Shown here piece by piece: positions 45,942-53,471 of a DNA stretch of 64,000 bases; within the stretch, counting starts at the first letter, position 1; each line of letters opens with the position of its first letter. The stretch is from an uncultured Prevotellaceae bacterium (lineage in GTDB: Bacteria; Bacteroidota; Bacteroidia; Bacteroidales; Muribaculaceae): positions 1-64,000 of the forward strand of contig CAMVBJ010000009.1 in the NCBI GenBank assembly GCA_947165675.1, read 5' to 3'. The notes under the pieces are model-generated. The model was not told the origin of the DNA. It worked only from the letters and a program-made list of their open reading frames with translations, and did not search any database. A program made the position numbers and the translations under genes.

Positions 45942-47408
45942 ATGAACATCAATAACCAAATGAATCTGAGAGAAGAAGCGGCTCGTTGTATGTTGTGTGA
46001 TAATGCGCCTTGTAGCCGCGCCTGCGGCAAGGGTGATGTAGCCAGGGCCATTCGTGCGGTGCGTTTCGGTAACGAAGGCATTGCCCGCCAGTGGCTGGAA
46101 GGCTGCTGCGAAAGCGACTTAGAGAAAGCTGAGCATGCCTGCATCCATTACGACCGTCCCATCCGCATCCGTGAAATAGTGAAGCAGTTGCCCGAGCCCG
46201 CTCGTGCCGACTTGCCCAGTCTGTCCATCGAGTTCTGTGGGCTGAACTGTGAGAATCCATTCTTCCTTGCCTCATCAGCCGTATGTACCAACTATGAGAT
46301 GGTGGCCCGTGCCTTTGATGCCGGTTGGGCAGGCGTCTTCTACAAGACCATCTGCCTGGATGAGATCAACGAGGTTTCGCCTCGATTTGACGTCATGCAC
46401 CGCGAGGGCGACAAGGGCGATTTCACCGCCCTGCGCAATATGGAACAATTGAGCGAGAATCCTGCTGAGGTGGATTTTGAAATTCTGAGCCGCCTCAAGA
46501 AGAATTATCCCAACAAGATTGTTGTGGCCTCCATCATGGGCTCAACCGAGGAACAATGGATCGAGTTAGCCAAGATGGCCGATCGTGCTGGTGTCGATGC
46601 TGTAGAGCTGAACTTCTCGTGTCCACAGATGCGTCTGGCAGGCATGGGCAGCGACGTGGGTCAGAACCCCGAGTTAGTGACCTTCTACACGTCCTATGTC
46701 AAGCGTTCCATTTCCATACCCGTCATTCCCAAGATGACCCCCAACATCACCATGATGAGTAATCCTGCCATGGGAGCCTATTTCGCTGGCGCTGATGCGA
46801 TCAGTGCAATCAACACCATCAAGAGCGTGACCATGGATGAGCGGGCCGAAGTCTCAGGCAAGTGGACCGTCTCGGGTCTCTCGGGACGTGCCGTCAAACC
46901 CATCGCCCTGCGCTTCATCCTCGAGATGTCCCAGAACCCCGTGATGAAGAGGCCGCGCCTGAGCGGTATTGGCGGCATTGAGACCTGGCAAGACGCGCTC
47001 GAGTTCATCCAGCTGGGCTGCAGCAACCTTCAAGTGTGCACCGCAGTCATGCAATATGGCTACCGCATCATCGATGACCTGACCCTCGGTCTCCAGCACT
47101 ACATGGCAAGTCGAGGCATCACCGAACTGTCATCCCTGGTGGGTGAGCAGATTTCCAACGTCGTCAGGCCCAGTGACCTGGATCGCGACACGATCGTCTT
47201 CCCTTTCATCGACAGTGACAAGTGCATCGGCTGTGGCAGGTGCCACATCTCCTGCATGGATGGCGGTCATCAGGCCATCACCTTCGATGACAACCGCAAG
47301 CCCCACATCGTGGGCAACAAGTGCGTCGGGTGTCACCTCTGCCGCCTTGTCTGTCCCTCTGGAGCCATCAGCGTGTCCAAACGCGTTCCCAAACGCATAA
47401 CAAAATAG
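45942..47408 (+). CDS. PreA-like dihydropyrimidine dehydrogenase / dihydroorotate dehydrogenase-family protein with extra N-terminal Fe-S motif
   Basis: This 488-residue protein has an FMN-binding TIM barrel (about 95-390: GLNCENPFFLASSAVCTNY, ELNFSCPQM, KMTPNI, SGIGGIETWQDALEFIQLG). A C-terminal 2x[4Fe-4S] ferredoxin domain shows CIGCGRCHISC and CVGCHLCRLVC. PreA, with the flavoprotein PreT, reduces uracil and thymine. Here the N-terminus carries C16-x2-C19-x4-C24-x3-C28, a pattern normally found in PreT or the N-terminus of fused dihydropyrimidine dehydrogenase, but no FAD domain. No preT lies in the window. The exact substrate is uncertain. Confidence 0.85.
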   Translation: MNINNQMNLREEAARCMLCDNAPCSRACGKGDVARAIRAVRFGNEGIARQWLEGCCESDLEKAEHACIHYDRPIRIREIVKQLPEPARADLPSLSIEFCGLNCENPFFLASSAVCTNYEMVARAFDAGWAGVFYKTICLDEINEVSPRFDVMHREGDKGDFTALRNMEQLSENPAEVDFEILSRLKKNYPNKIVVASIMGSTEEQWIELAKMADRAGVDAVELNFSCPQMRLAGMGSDVGQNPELVTFYTSYVKRSISIPVIPKMTPNITMMSNPAMGAYFAGADAISAINTIKSVTMDERAEVSGKWTVSGLSGRAVKPIALRFILEMSQNPVMKRPRLSGIGGIETWQDALEFIQLGCSNLQVCTAVMQYGYRIIDDLTLGLQHYMASRGITELSSLVGEQISNVVRPSDLDRDTIVFPFIDSDKCIGCGRCHISCMDGGHQAITFDDNRKPHIVGNKCVGCHLCRLVCPSGAISVSKRVPKRITK

Positions 47409-47423
47409 AGATTGAAGCGAAAA

Positions 47424-47503
47424 GTACTGCTTTTTTCCACCCAAAGTGATTTTTTTTGAAAAAAAGTTGATTTTTTTCTTGGTGGTATCAAAAAAAGCAG
47501 TAC
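47424..47503. repeat. Imperfect inverted repeat spanning the tRNA-Gln promoter
   Basis: GTACTGC-TTTTTT-CCACC (47424-47441) is the inverse of GGTGG-(TATC)-AAAAAAA-GCAGTAC (47481-47503). It starts 15 bp after the preA-like stop, and the right arm includes the -7 box of tRNA-Gln. It could end the upstream transcript. Confidence 0.6.
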
Positions 47504-47508
47504 CTTTG
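47479..47508 (+). promoter_or_regulatory. Promoter for tRNA-Gln
   Basis: TTG (47479-47481), 19 bp, TACCTTTG (47501-47508): an exact Bacteroidota-type promoter, 17 bp before the mature tRNA 5' end. Confidence 0.8.
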
Positions 47509-47525
47509 CACTCGCAATTAGGAAT

Positions 47526-47596
47526 TGTCCTGTGGTGTAATGGTAGCACATCGGATTCTGGTTCCGCTTGCGAGGGTTCGAATCCTTCCAGGACAA
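47526..47596 (+). tRNA. tRNA-Gln (anticodon CTG)
   Basis: The 7-bp acceptor stem is TGTCCTG with CAGGACA, followed by discriminator A. The D-arm loop contains GTAATGGTAGC. The anticodon loop TTCTGGT (stem CGGA/TCCG) gives anticodon CTG, reading CAG. The T-arm GGGTTCGAATCC is canonical. The CCA end is not encoded directly. The 71-nt gene has its own promoter and a terminator right after it. Confidence 0.95.
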
Positions 47597-47602
47597 CAAG
47601 TG

Positions 47603-47633
47603 AAAAGTGACCCTTCAACAAGGTCACTTTTTG
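47603..47633 (+). terminator. Terminator after tRNA-Gln
   Basis: AAAAGTGACC (47603-47612) pairs with GGTCACTTTT (47622-47631), running into a T-tract. Confidence 0.85.
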
Positions 47634-47680
47634 TGTAAACAAATATTTTAATTACAAATTTAAACTGTTATTATTGAATT

Positions 47681-48265
47681 ATGGCAACAAAGATCAGATT
47701 GCAGCGCCACGGTCACAAGGACTATGCGTTCTATCCCATTGTTATTGCCGATAGCAGGGCACCACGAGATGGTAGATTTATTGAGAGGATTGGTTCTTAT
47801 AACCCCAACACTAATCCTGCTACCATCAGTTTGAATTTTGAGCGTGCACTCTATTGGATCAACGTAGGTGCAATTCCCACCGACACTGTACGTAACATTC
47901 TCTCTCGCGAGGGCGTGATGCTGATGAAGCACCTCCAGGGTGGCGTCAAGAAGGGCGCTTTCACCGAGGAAGAGGCTCAGAAGCGTTTCGAGGCCTGGAA
48001 GGCCGAGAAGCAGGCTAAGCTCGACGCTATCCGTAACAAGGAGCGCGACGACAAGAAGGCCGATTACAAGAAGACCATCGCTGAGGAGGCCAAGAAGAAC
48101 GAGGCAAAGGCTGAGGCTGTAGCCAAGAAGAAAGCCGAGATCGCTGCCGCTAAGGCTGCTGCCGAGGCTGAGGCTGCAAAGGCCTCTCAGGAGGCTGCCG
48201 CTGCTGAGGCTCCCGCCGAGGACGCTGCTCCCGCTGCCGAAGAGGCTCCCGCCGCCGAGGCATAA
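47681..48265 (+). CDS. rpsP: 30S ribosomal protein S16 with long Ala/Glu/Lys-rich extension
   Basis: The 194-residue protein begins with a full S16 domain (about 1-85: [40 protein letters not shown]-type start; [24 protein letters not shown]). S16 is normally 80-90 residues. Here about 105 more follow: first a charged helix ([22 protein letters not shown]), then [20 protein letters not shown] and an Ala/Glu/Pro tail. It has the features of a long alpha-helix or disordered tail on the ribosome surface. It is expressed with or near tRNA-Gln and is monocistronic otherwise (rimM/trmD are not adjacent). Confidence 0.95.
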   Translation: MATKIRLQRHGHKDYAFYPIVIADSRAPRDGRFIERIGSYNPNTNPATISLNFERALYWINVGAIPTDTVRNILSREGVMLMKHLQGGVKKGAFTEEEAQKRFEAWKAEKQAKLDAIRNKERDDKKADYKKTIAEEAKKNEAKAEAVAKKKAEIAAAKAAAEAEAAKASQEAAAAEAPAEDAAPAAEEAPAAEA

Positions 48266-48266
48266 G

Positions 48267-48342
48267 AAAAGAACCCCGTTCTTTTTAAAGACCACAAGTT
48301 GCCGACTCCCAACCGCAAGGTTGAGAGCCGGTGCTTTTTGTT
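48267..48342 (+). terminator. Terminator region after rpsP
   Basis: Two hairpins are present. AAAAGAAC (48267-48274) with GTTCTTTT (48278-48285) is directly after the stop. A larger imperfect stem (48302-48331, inner AACC-GCAA-GGTT) is followed by GCTTTTTG. Confidence 0.65.
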
Positions 48343-48387
48343 ATCCATGACCGCCACAGCCATCCCAAGCCAATTATCAAGGCATCG

Positions 48388-48418
48388 TTGTCTTTTTCAA
48401 AATATATACTTACCTTTG
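48388..48418 (+). promoter_or_regulatory. Promoter for the ornithine-cyclodeaminase family gene
   Basis: TTG (48388-48390), 20 bp, TACCTTTG (48411-48418): a full consensus match 37 bp before the ATG. Confidence 0.75.
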
Positions 48419-48455
48419 TGCTCATAAATCATCACTCTAACAAATTTATTACAAG

Positions 48456-49421
48456 ATGGGCAATACCGTTAAGATCATTCGCCACCAAGATGTTGTTAAC
48501 GCCGGCATCTCTCCCAAACAATGCATTGAATGGGTAGAGGAATCCTTCAAGATGAAATATGAGGCAACCTTGCCACCCAAAGTCAGTATTCATCCCCAGG
48601 GAGACGATTTCTTCAACACCATGCCGTGCCTCTTGCCTGAGCGCTACGGCCGTTTCACCATGAAGGAGGTACACCGCATTGCCGGCCAAGAGCCGTCCTT
48701 GGGCAGTGACATCCTGGTCTATGACTCCAAGCAGGGCAACCTACTGGCCATCATGGACGGCGACTGGATCACCAACATGAGGACAGGTGCCGTCGCCGCG
48801 CTGTCGGCCAGGATGTTCAAGCCATCGGGATGCAATGAATATTCGTTCATCGGGCTGGGCAATACCGCCCGTGCCACTGCCTTGTGCCTTCTCGAGGACA
48901 ATCGCGACCGCAAAGTGGTGTTCAGATTATTGAGGTACAAGGACCAAGCCGAGCACTTCATGCAGCGCTTCAAGAACTATGACAATCTTGAAATAGAGAT
49001 TGAAGACGACATCGAAACGCTGGTCAAGCAATCCAAAGTGCTCATTTCCTGTATCACCTCGGCCAATGGCATCCTGTGTCCGGACGACAGCCTGTTCCAG
49101 CCCGGAATATTGCTCATCCCCGTCCACACACGCGGTTTCCAGAATTGCGATTTGTTCTTTGACAAAATATTCGGTGACGATACCGGTCACGTGCAAGGTT
49201 TCAAATACTTTTCACGTTTCAAGAAATATGACGAATTGAGCCAAGTCCTGCTGGGCAACAACCCTGGACGAGAGAATGACACCGAGAGGATTATCTGCTA
49301 CAACATAGGCCTGGGCCTACATGATGCCGTGTATTCCAGCCATCTGTATGACATGCTGGCCGACAATCCTGAAATTCCAAGTTTCAACCAAAACAAGGAG
49401 ACCTCAAAATTCTGGATCTGA
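48456..49421 (+). CDS. Ornithine cyclodeaminase / mu-crystallin family protein
   Basis: This 321-residue protein has the two-domain architecture of the ocd/mu-crystallin family. It shows VEESFKMKYEATLPPKVSIHP near 27-47, the conserved GDWITNMRTGAVAALSARM with substrate-binding Arg/Thr, and a Rossmann motif SFIGLGNTARATALCLLE (G-x-G-x-x-A). Members include ornithine cyclodeaminase, alanine dehydrogenase, ketimine reductase and N-(2-amino-2-carboxyethyl)glutamate dehydrogenases, so the substrate is uncertain. The VPVH-like stretch (LIPVHTRGFQNCD) replaces the usual AxGS motif, suggesting a divergent subgroup. It is monocistronic, with its own promoter and a strong terminator. Confidence 0.82.
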   Translation: MGNTVKIIRHQDVVNAGISPKQCIEWVEESFKMKYEATLPPKVSIHPQGDDFFNTMPCLLPERYGRFTMKEVHRIAGQEPSLGSDILVYDSKQGNLLAIMDGDWITNMRTGAVAALSARMFKPSGCNEYSFIGLGNTARATALCLLEDNRDRKVVFRLLRYKDQAEHFMQRFKNYDNLEIEIEDDIETLVKQSKVLISCITSANGILCPDDSLFQPGILLIPVHTRGFQNCDLFFDKIFGDDTGHVQGFKYFSRFKKYDELSQVLLGNNPGRENDTERIICYNIGLGLHDAVYSSHLYDMLADNPEIPSFNQNKETSKFWI

Positions 49422-49441
49422 TCCTCACCATTTCAAAAAAC

Positions 49442-49484
49442 AAACAATCGTTCCTGCGGTATTCTTTGCAGGAACGATTGTTTT
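49442..49484. terminator. Bidirectional terminator
   Basis: A perfect 16-bp stem, AAACAATCGTTCCTGC (49442-49457) with GCAGGAACGATTGTTT (49468-49483), has T-rich flanks on both strands. It serves two convergent genes. Confidence 0.85.
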
Positions 49485-49503
49485 CTAATCTGTGATATCA
49501 GTA

Positions 49504-51327
49504 TCAACAGTATGTCATCAGCGCATCGACCAGGCGGTCATTGTCCTTCTGGTCACGTATGGCGATTCTGATGAAGTTCTTTCCCTCAAGACCGGTCTTG
49601 GTGTCGCAGTCTTTGATCAGTATGTTATGGTCATTCAGCAACCTCTCGGTCAGCTGCCTTGACGTGTAATGCTTGGTTACTTGACACAGGAAGTAATTGG
49701 CTTGTGAAGGAATGACCCGTAGATAAGGGATTGAAGACAATTGCTCGGCAAAACGATTTCGCTCGTTCACAAAGTTCACACATGCATTCTTGTAGAAAGA
49801 CTCATACTTGTTGAAAATCTGCATATAGAACTCGGCAAATGAGTTGATGTTCCAGATGGCTACATCCTTTTTCATCTTGTCCAGCAATGCGGTATCAGCT
49901 CCAGCCAGTACACCCAACCGAAGGCCGGGAACACCGTAAGACTTGCTGATGCTCTTCATCACCAACAACTCCGGGTATTGCTCAAGGATATCATCATTTA
50001 GCAGAGTATTTGCCGGTTCCTCGTCTGAAAAGTCCACAAACGATTCGTCGACAATCAGCCTGACACCACGTTGAGCACACCAGGCGGCTAAATCCAGCAC
50101 ATCCTGCTTGGGGATGTAATTACCTGAAGGGTTGTCGGGATTGACAAGCAACAGCGCCTGAATATCCTTGGATTCATAGAATGCCCTTAAATCATCGGCT
50201 GAATAACGCAAATCCGGATTGTTTGGGTAAAATGGAACGATGGAATCCTTAGACAACCGGTGTGGATACTCTTCAAATGTCGGATACACGACACCCACTT
50301 TACTGTCTTGCTCCAGAAACTGTTCCATCAGGCTCTTAATCAACTCGGCTGCGCCGTTTCCCACGATGATATACTGACTGCTGACACCAAAATACTTGCC
50401 TGCCAACAACGAATTGACAGCCATGCCACTTGGATATTGTGTCAATAGCACATCAAAGTTGGCACGCATTTCCTCGCGCATGCGTTTGGTCGGGAAAAAC
50501 GGATTGACGAGATAACAGAAATCCAGCATCTGTGGGAAACGCCAATAACCGCCGTAGCGAGCGTTATACTTCTGCAATCTGTCTTTCTCGGGTGAGAAAA
50601 TGGCCTCAGCGATATCTTTGTCCTGAACGTCATCAATCTCATACCACGGCTTGTCCCCGATGGGCAATGCCTTGAGATTGGCCTGATCCAGCAAGGTAAT
50701 TACCCGCAGCACCTGCTCATAATACTCGTTATCACCCATCACCTTGCAATAAGCATCAAGGAACGGCACATAGACCCTTGTCGAGAAGTCCTTACTGAAT
50801 TTATAGACATTTACGGTCTTGTAGTAAGTGTCCACTTCGGAGTATCTGAAAGCCTTCTTGGGAACAAAGTTCACGATATTGTTGTCCTTATCGATGCGGA
50901 CCATTGTGCCATCCATCCAGGTTTCATACTTGGCGACCAAAGCCAAATTAGGGAATGGATCATCAAGTATCATCTGAAACAGGCTGTCGTCAAGAATCAA
51001 GTCGCTCTCGATGAGCAGTGTGTCATCTTCGGTCAACTTATCCTTCACCAGTGCCAGCGAATAGATGTTATTGGTCTTGTCATAGATAGGATTGTTGGCA
51101 TATTCTATCTGTAAACGTTCCTCATAACGGTTACCGATATGATCCATCAATTCCTGGCCTTTATAACCCACCACAATCACCAGACGCGACAAATTCAGTT
51201 GGCACAACTGTTCCAACATGCGATCTATCAGCCTAATGCCATTGACAGGCAACATGCACTTGGTATTATCTCGAGTATACTTGCCTAAACGACGGCCCAT
51301 TCCAGCCGCTAAGATTATTGCTTGCAT
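49504..51327 (-). CDS. Bifunctional nucleotidyltransferase (LicC/PntC-like) fused to a class I PLP aminotransferase/decarboxylase-fold enzyme
   Basis: The 607-residue protein has two domains. Residues 1 to about 245 are a sugar-/choline-phosphate nucleotidyltransferase (AIILAAGMGRRLGKYTRDNTKCMLPVNG; metal-site ESDLILDD near 107-114). Residues about 265-605 are a type I PLP enzyme of the histidinol-phosphate aminotransferase/CobD kind. Its motifs are NPDNPSG 396-402, DESFVDF 427-433, SISKSYGVPGLRLG with the Schiff-base Lys462, and FIRIAIR with Arg587/591. A fusion of this layout is known for 2-aminoethylphosphonate cytidylyltransferase/transaminase. Phosphoethanolamine- or aminopropanol-phosphate-making decarboxylase activity is an alternative. 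With licD 30 bp upstream it should make an activated phospho-amino headgroup for surface glycan; the substrate is inferred. Confidence 0.82.
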   Translation of the reverse strand: MQAIILAAGMGRRLGKYTRDNTKCMLPVNGIRLIDRMLEQLCQLNLSRLVIVVGYKGQELMDHIGNRYEERLQIEYANNPIYDKTNNIYSLALVKDKLTEDDTLLIESDLILDDSLFQMILDDPFPNLALVAKYETWMDGTMVRIDKDNNIVNFVPKKAFRYSEVDTYYKTVNVYKFSKDFSTRVYVPFLDAYCKVMGDNEYYEQVLRVITLLDQANLKALPIGDKPWYEIDDVQDKDIAEAIFSPEKDRLQKYNARYGGYWRFPQMLDFCYLVNPFFPTKRMREEMRANFDVLLTQYPSGMAVNSLLAGKYFGVSSQYIIVGNGAAELIKSLMEQFLEQDSKVGVVYPTFEEYPHRLSKDSIVPFYPNNPDLRYSADDLRAFYESKDIQALLLVNPDNPSGNYIPKQDVLDLAAWCAQRGVRLIVDESFVDFSDEEPANTLLNDDILEQYPELLVMKSISKSYGVPGLRLGVLAGADTALLDKMKKDVAIWNINSFAEFYMQIFNKYESFYKNACVNFVNERNRFAEQLSSIPYLRVIPSQANYFLCQVTKHYTSRQLTERLLNDHNILIKDCDTKTGLEGKNFIRIAIRDQKDNDRLVDALMTYC

Positions 51328-51357
51328 AACTTGTCTAATTTGTCACGGGTAAAATAC

Positions 51358-52170
51358 TTATTTATCGTAAAATTCCAGGCGCTCGACGTGGTGATAGACA
51401 TGGTCGAGGTCATCAGGAAGTTGCATGTAGTCGCCAAACATGGTTTGCAGCATGTGATGGCTATTGCCAGGGACCGGGAGCTGGACGCCCTCAAACACGT
51501 GGGTGGTCAAGGGGAAGACGTCTCTCAAGTCATAGATGTTGTGAAAAGGGATTCCGTAATCGCACATGAGGGCTTTGGTACCACTCAAACGGCTGATGCA
51601 ACGCAGCAACGGAAATGAAACATGACGATTGAACCAGGTCAGGACCCGAATCTTCTTCATTGATGATTCATTGCCGTCGCCCTTGCGGAAGAAGTTGTAA
51701 GCCACGCTCTGCAAGCGCAGTCGCTGAGTCCATGGAAGAAGCCTCTCCAACGGGAAGATGTCAATGAAGATGCCACGTTCCTTGAACACCTTGTCAAATC
51801 TACCCTCATCCAGGAACGAATGCTTATCTCGCAACTTAGCTACAAAAAGAAAATAATTGCGATCTGTATCATTGGTTTGCAATACAATGTTATCAGGCAA
51901 TTCAGTTGGCAAGACCTGCAATAATCTCTTGTAATCCTTACGCATCATAGCCACATCCAAGTCATCATCCCACGGTATAAATCCATTGTGACGGAATGCG
52001 CCAAGCAAGGTACCACCATACAGGAAGTATGGAATATCATGCTTGCGGCATATTTGGTCCAGCACATTGAGCATCTCCAGCATGACCATCTGCTGGCGAC
52101 GCAGAGGTGAGCCTTCAGGGTTAAATCTAGCCCTGAGCTCTTCTTGATTAAAAGAGGGATTGCCTACCAT
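51358..52170 (-). CDS. LicD-family phosphotransferase
   Basis: This 270-residue protein contains the LicD core: LEMLNVLDQICRKHDIPYFLYGGTLLGAFRHNGFIPWDDDLDVAMMRKDY around residues 31-80. The WDDDLD acidic cluster binds metal. LicD enzymes transfer phosphocholine or related phospho-headgroups from a CDP carrier to glycan sugars on the cell surface. Its place between galE (17 bp upstream) and the nucleotidyltransferase/PLP fusion (30 bp downstream) strongly suggests it uses the product of the fusion. The C-terminal half (LRDVFPLTTHVFEGVQLPVPGN, MLQTMFGDYMQLP) is also family-typical. Confidence 0.9.
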   Translation of the reverse strand: MVGNPSFNQEELRARFNPEGSPLRRQQMVMLEMLNVLDQICRKHDIPYFLYGGTLLGAFRHNGFIPWDDDLDVAMMRKDYKRLLQVLPTELPDNIVLQTNDTDRNYFLFVAKLRDKHSFLDEGRFDKVFKERGIFIDIFPLERLLPWTQRLRLQSVAYNFFRKGDGNESSMKKIRVLTWFNRHVSFPLLRCISRLSGTKALMCDYGIPFHNIYDLRDVFPLTTHVFEGVQLPVPGNSHHMLQTMFGDYMQLPDDLDHVYHHVERLEFYDK

Positions 52171-52187
52171 TTATCGTGCAATATCTA

Positions 52188-53225
52188 TTACATGATGCCA
52201 CGCTCGCGGAGGCGTTTCTGCCAGTTCCAGGCGCTGAGCATGGTGTCATCGAGGGAAATCTCGGCATGCCAGCCCAGGACCTCGTTGGCGCGTTTGGGAT
52301 CGGCCCAAATCTGGACGATGTCACCGGGACGACGCGGTGCAATCTTGTGAGGCACCTTGACGCCAGTGGCACGCTCAAACGAGTGCAGCAACTCCAGCAC
52401 AGAAGTTCCGTTGCCGGTGCCGATGTTAAAGATCTCGAGTGCCTCGTCGCTCTTGTCCTCAAGCATGCGCTCCAGAGCCTTGACGTGGGCCTTGGCCAAG
52501 TCAACGACGTTGATGAAGTCGCGGATGCAGGAGCCGTCACGCGTGGGATAGTCGTCGCCAAAGATGCTCAACTCCTTGCGCACGCCGATGGCCGTCTGAG
52601 TCAGGTAAGGCACCAGGTTCTGGGGGACACCGTTGGGCAACTCACCGATCTCGGCACTGGGATGGGCACCGATGGGGTTGAAGTAGCGCAGCAGGATGGC
52701 CTTGATGGGGCTACCGCTGCGGATGACGTCGTGGATGATGTCCTCACAGATCTGCTTGGTTGCGCCATAGGGCGAGGTGGCCTTCTTGGTGGGAGCGTCC
52801 TCGGTGATGGGGTTCTTGTCGGGCTCGCCATAGACGGTGCATGACGAGGAGAAAACGAATCCTTTCACGCCGAACTCGGGCATGAGTTCCAACAAGTTGA
52901 GCAAGATGTTGAGGTTGTTGCGATAGTACATGATGGGCTTCTCGATGCTCTCGCCCACGGCCTTGCTGGCGGCAAAGTTGATGATGCCCGCGATGCCAGG
53001 GTTGTCCTCAAAGAGCTTGCGCACCACTGCGCGGTCGGTGCAGTCGCCCTCGACAAAAACGGGGCGCACACCCGTGATGCGCTCGATGCCGTCCAGCACC
53101 TCGATGTTACTGTTACTCAGGTCATCGATAATGACCACCTCATATCCTGCCTGCTGCAGCTCTACCGTAGTGTGCGAACCGATAAAGCCGGTTCCGCCAG
53201 TAACTAAAATTTCACCTTTTGTCAT
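52188..53225 (-). CDS. galE: UDP-glucose 4-epimerase
   Basis: This 345-residue short-chain dehydrogenase-fold enzyme interconverts UDP-glucose and UDP-galactose with bound NAD. Features are the N-terminal VTGGTGFIGSHT nucleotide loop, DDLSNSN, NFAASKAVGES, FSSSCTVYGEPD with catalytic Ser, SPYGATKQICEDI with the YxxxK pair, and the C-terminal RRPGDIVQIWADPKRANEVLGW. It heads the galE-licD-fusion operon, implying a galactose-containing surface glycan. A TACTTTTG promoter box lies about 80 bp upstream. Confidence 0.95.
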   Translation of the reverse strand: MTKGEILVTGGTGFIGSHTTVELQQAGYEVVIIDDLSNSNIEVLDGIERITGVRPVFVEGDCTDRAVVRKLFEDNPGIAGIINFAASKAVGESIEKPIMYYRNNLNILLNLLELMPEFGVKGFVFSSSCTVYGEPDKNPITEDAPTKKATSPYGATKQICEDIIHDVIRSGSPIKAILLRYFNPIGAHPSAEIGELPNGVPQNLVPYLTQTAIGVRKELSIFGDDYPTRDGSCIRDFINVVDLAKAHVKALERMLEDKSDEALEIFNIGTGNGTSVLELLHSFERATGVKVPHKIAPRRPGDIVQIWADPKRANEVLGWHAEISLDDTMLSAWNWQKRLRERGIM

Positions 53226-53303
53226 AAACTATATCTTGTTTGAAGTTTTTACACTGTTTATAAAGATAAAGGGGGTTGTACGCGCCTTTATCTCATACTC
53301 GCA

Positions 53304-53311
53304 CAAAAGTA
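53304..53311 (-). promoter_or_regulatory. -7 promoter box for the galE operon
   Basis: TACTTTTG on the minus strand, 79 bp before the galE ATG. The nearest TTG is too far (24 bp). Confidence 0.4.
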
Positions 53312-53459
53312 CATAAAAGAATTGAAAACCCGTCTCAATTATCGTCATAAATTGATTGCAGATGGGTCCACCATGCCTCATGAGCCACAATCCATCACAT
53401 GCCAATCGGCAAAATGCGATTTCTTTTTCTTGAATTGTATATAGTCCACAATTATTTTG

Positions 53460-53467
53460 TAAATTTG
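53460..53467 (+). promoter_or_regulatory. -7 promoter box at the GT2 gene
   Basis: TAAATTTG ends 4 bp before the ATG at 53472; a TTG lies 22 bp upstream (53435-53437). If used, the mRNA would be essentially leaderless. Confidence 0.4.
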
Positions 53468-53471
53468 TAGC

